This document shows, one piece after another, positions 6,046-6,644 of a DNA stretch of 6,644 bases (position 1 is the first letter of the stretch; each line of letters starts with the position of its first letter). The DNA is from Candidatus Krumholzibacteriota bacterium (GTDB taxonomy: Bacteria; Krumholzibacteriota; Krumholzibacteriia; Krumholzibacteriales; Krumholzibacteriaceae). The position numbers and the translations under genes were made by a program. The notes under the pieces are model-generated. The model searched no databases, was not told the DNA's origin, and saw only the letters and a program-made list of their open reading frames with translations. The stretch lies in NCBI GenBank assembly GCA_030613345.1, contig JAUWMD010000145.1, forward strand, positions 1 through 6,644, in the 5' to 3' direction.

Positions 6046-6644
6046 ATGAAGAGACTTATCCCCGTGCTCCTCGTTCTCGTGCTGCTCGCCCCGGTGCTCG
6101 CCCGAGCCGCGGAGGAGGTCGAGAGGCGGGAGGACGGCAATCTCGTCATCGAGTGTATCCCCGAGATCCCGCAGAGTGTGATCGACCGGATGTTCCAGTA
6201 CCAGAACACGAGAGGCGCAGGCGTCAGGGGCTGGAGCGCCGACGGCTCGGGCATCTACATCGGGACGAGGTTCGGCGAGACCTCGCAGATTCATTTCGTG
6301 AAGAAGCCGGGCGGCGCCCGCACACAGATCACCTTCTTCAACGAACCGGTCGGCGGCGCATCCGTCTGTCCCGATCATCTCAGGACCGGTTTTCTCTTCG
6401 GCAAGGATGTCGGTGGGGGGGAGTTCTACCAGATATTCTGGTTCAGCGTATCCACGGCCAGGTACACGATGCTCACCGACGGCAAGTCGCGAAACGGCGG
6501 CTTCAGCTGGTCGAACAGGGGAGACAGGTTCGTATACTACACGACGAAGCGTAACGGCCGGGACTGGGACCTCTACGTATCTACCATCGAGAAGCCGGAG
6601 GAGGCGAAACCGGCCATCGAAGAGGGTGGTGTCTGGTTCCCGAT
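6046..6644 (+). CDS. Exported S9-peptidase/TolB-like beta-propeller protein, N-terminal part (runs off window)
   Basis: The frame is open for 199 codons and continues past the window, so the protein is partial. ATG 6046 has GGAGG (6034-6038) 7 bases upstream. Residues 1-21 are a clear Sec signal: MKR, a Leu/Val-rich core, then an ARA cleavage-type site. The mature part shows repeated PD40/WD40-like blade motifs: GWSADGSGIYIGTRFG (62-77), a PGGARTQITFF segment (88-98), TMLTDGKSRNGGFSWSNRGD (141-160) and DLYVST (175-180). These match the N-terminal propeller of S9 prolyl-oligopeptidase-like proteins, which are usually over 600 residues with an alpha/beta-hydrolase domain at the C-terminus. That catalytic part is not in view, so a propeller-only TolB-like protein remains possible. 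It starts 41 bases after the tRNA and may be read through from the tRNA promoter. It seems unrelated to the dehydrogenase operon. Confidence 0.8.
   Translation, partial: MKRLIPVLLVLVLLAPVLARAAEEVERREDGNLVIECIPEIPQSVIDRMFQYQNTRGAGVRGWSADGSGIYIGTRFGETSQIHFVKKPGGARTQITFFNEPVGGASVCPDHLRTGFLFGKDVGGGEFYQIFWFSVSTARYTMLTDGKSRNGGFSWSNRGDRFVYYTTKRNGRDWDLYVSTIEKPEEAKPAIEEGGVWFP

Noticed and set aside
5842..6378. Minus-strand open frame of 178 codons across the tRNA-Thr gene
   Set aside because: Part of it is simply the reverse complement of the tRNA (a GDRSRTDDLRI-type translation), a well-known spurious protein. The remainder is antisense to the start of the propeller gene, which has a signal peptide and a good ribosome-binding site.

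Overview
The window looks like part of a GC-rich bacterial chromosome. Codon use leans on GTC, CTC, ATC and AGG, and the complete tRNA has an encoded CCA end. The gene styles (stand-alone PycB/OadA-type carboxyltransferase, secreted S9/TolB-like beta-propeller protein) are those of uncultured FCB-group lineages such as Krumholzibacteriota or Eisenbacteria. That placement is a guess from style, not a demonstrated affiliation.

Left edge (1-310): no protein gene is visible. Bases about 168-215 are the 3' part of a tRNA-Phe gene: anticodon loop with GAA, variable loop, T arm, acceptor 3' strand and CCA. No matching 5' half lies in front of it. The preceding 167 bases are AT-richer and carry short, closely spaced direct repeats. 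The best reading is the right-hand attachment site of an element integrated into tRNA-Phe, with the element extending leftward out of the window. A GC-rich hairpin follows the fragment.

Main block (315-5841): one rightward gene cluster behind a TTGACA-type promoter. In order it encodes (i) a small 66-residue protein resembling the cytoplasmic tail of OadG-type subunits without a membrane segment; (ii) a 647-residue PycB/OadA-like carboxyltransferase with its own C-terminal biotinyl domain; (iii) a 671-residue electron-transfer flavoprotein that fuses a plant-type 2Fe-2S domain, an FAD/NAD two-Rossmann module, a 4Fe-4S segment, a beta-rich segment and a BFD-type 2Fe-2S domain; and (iv) a 389-residue DAO-family FAD dehydrogenase whose start overlaps the stop of (iii) as GTGA. 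Genes (iii) and (iv) together form a dye-linked amine or amino-acid dehydrogenase of the HcnABC / nopaline-octopine oxidase / hydroxyproline dehydrogenase superfamily. The substrate cannot be read from sequence. No biotin carboxylase and no OadB-like membrane pump is present here, so the carboxyltransferase must find its partner elsewhere. One speculative link is that the dehydrogenase supplies a 2-oxo acid such as pyruvate that the carboxyltransferase feeds to oxaloacetate.

Right edge (5885-6644): a tRNA-Thr(CGT) gene with its own promoter, then the first 199 codons of an exported S9-peptidase-like or TolB-like beta-propeller protein that runs off the window.
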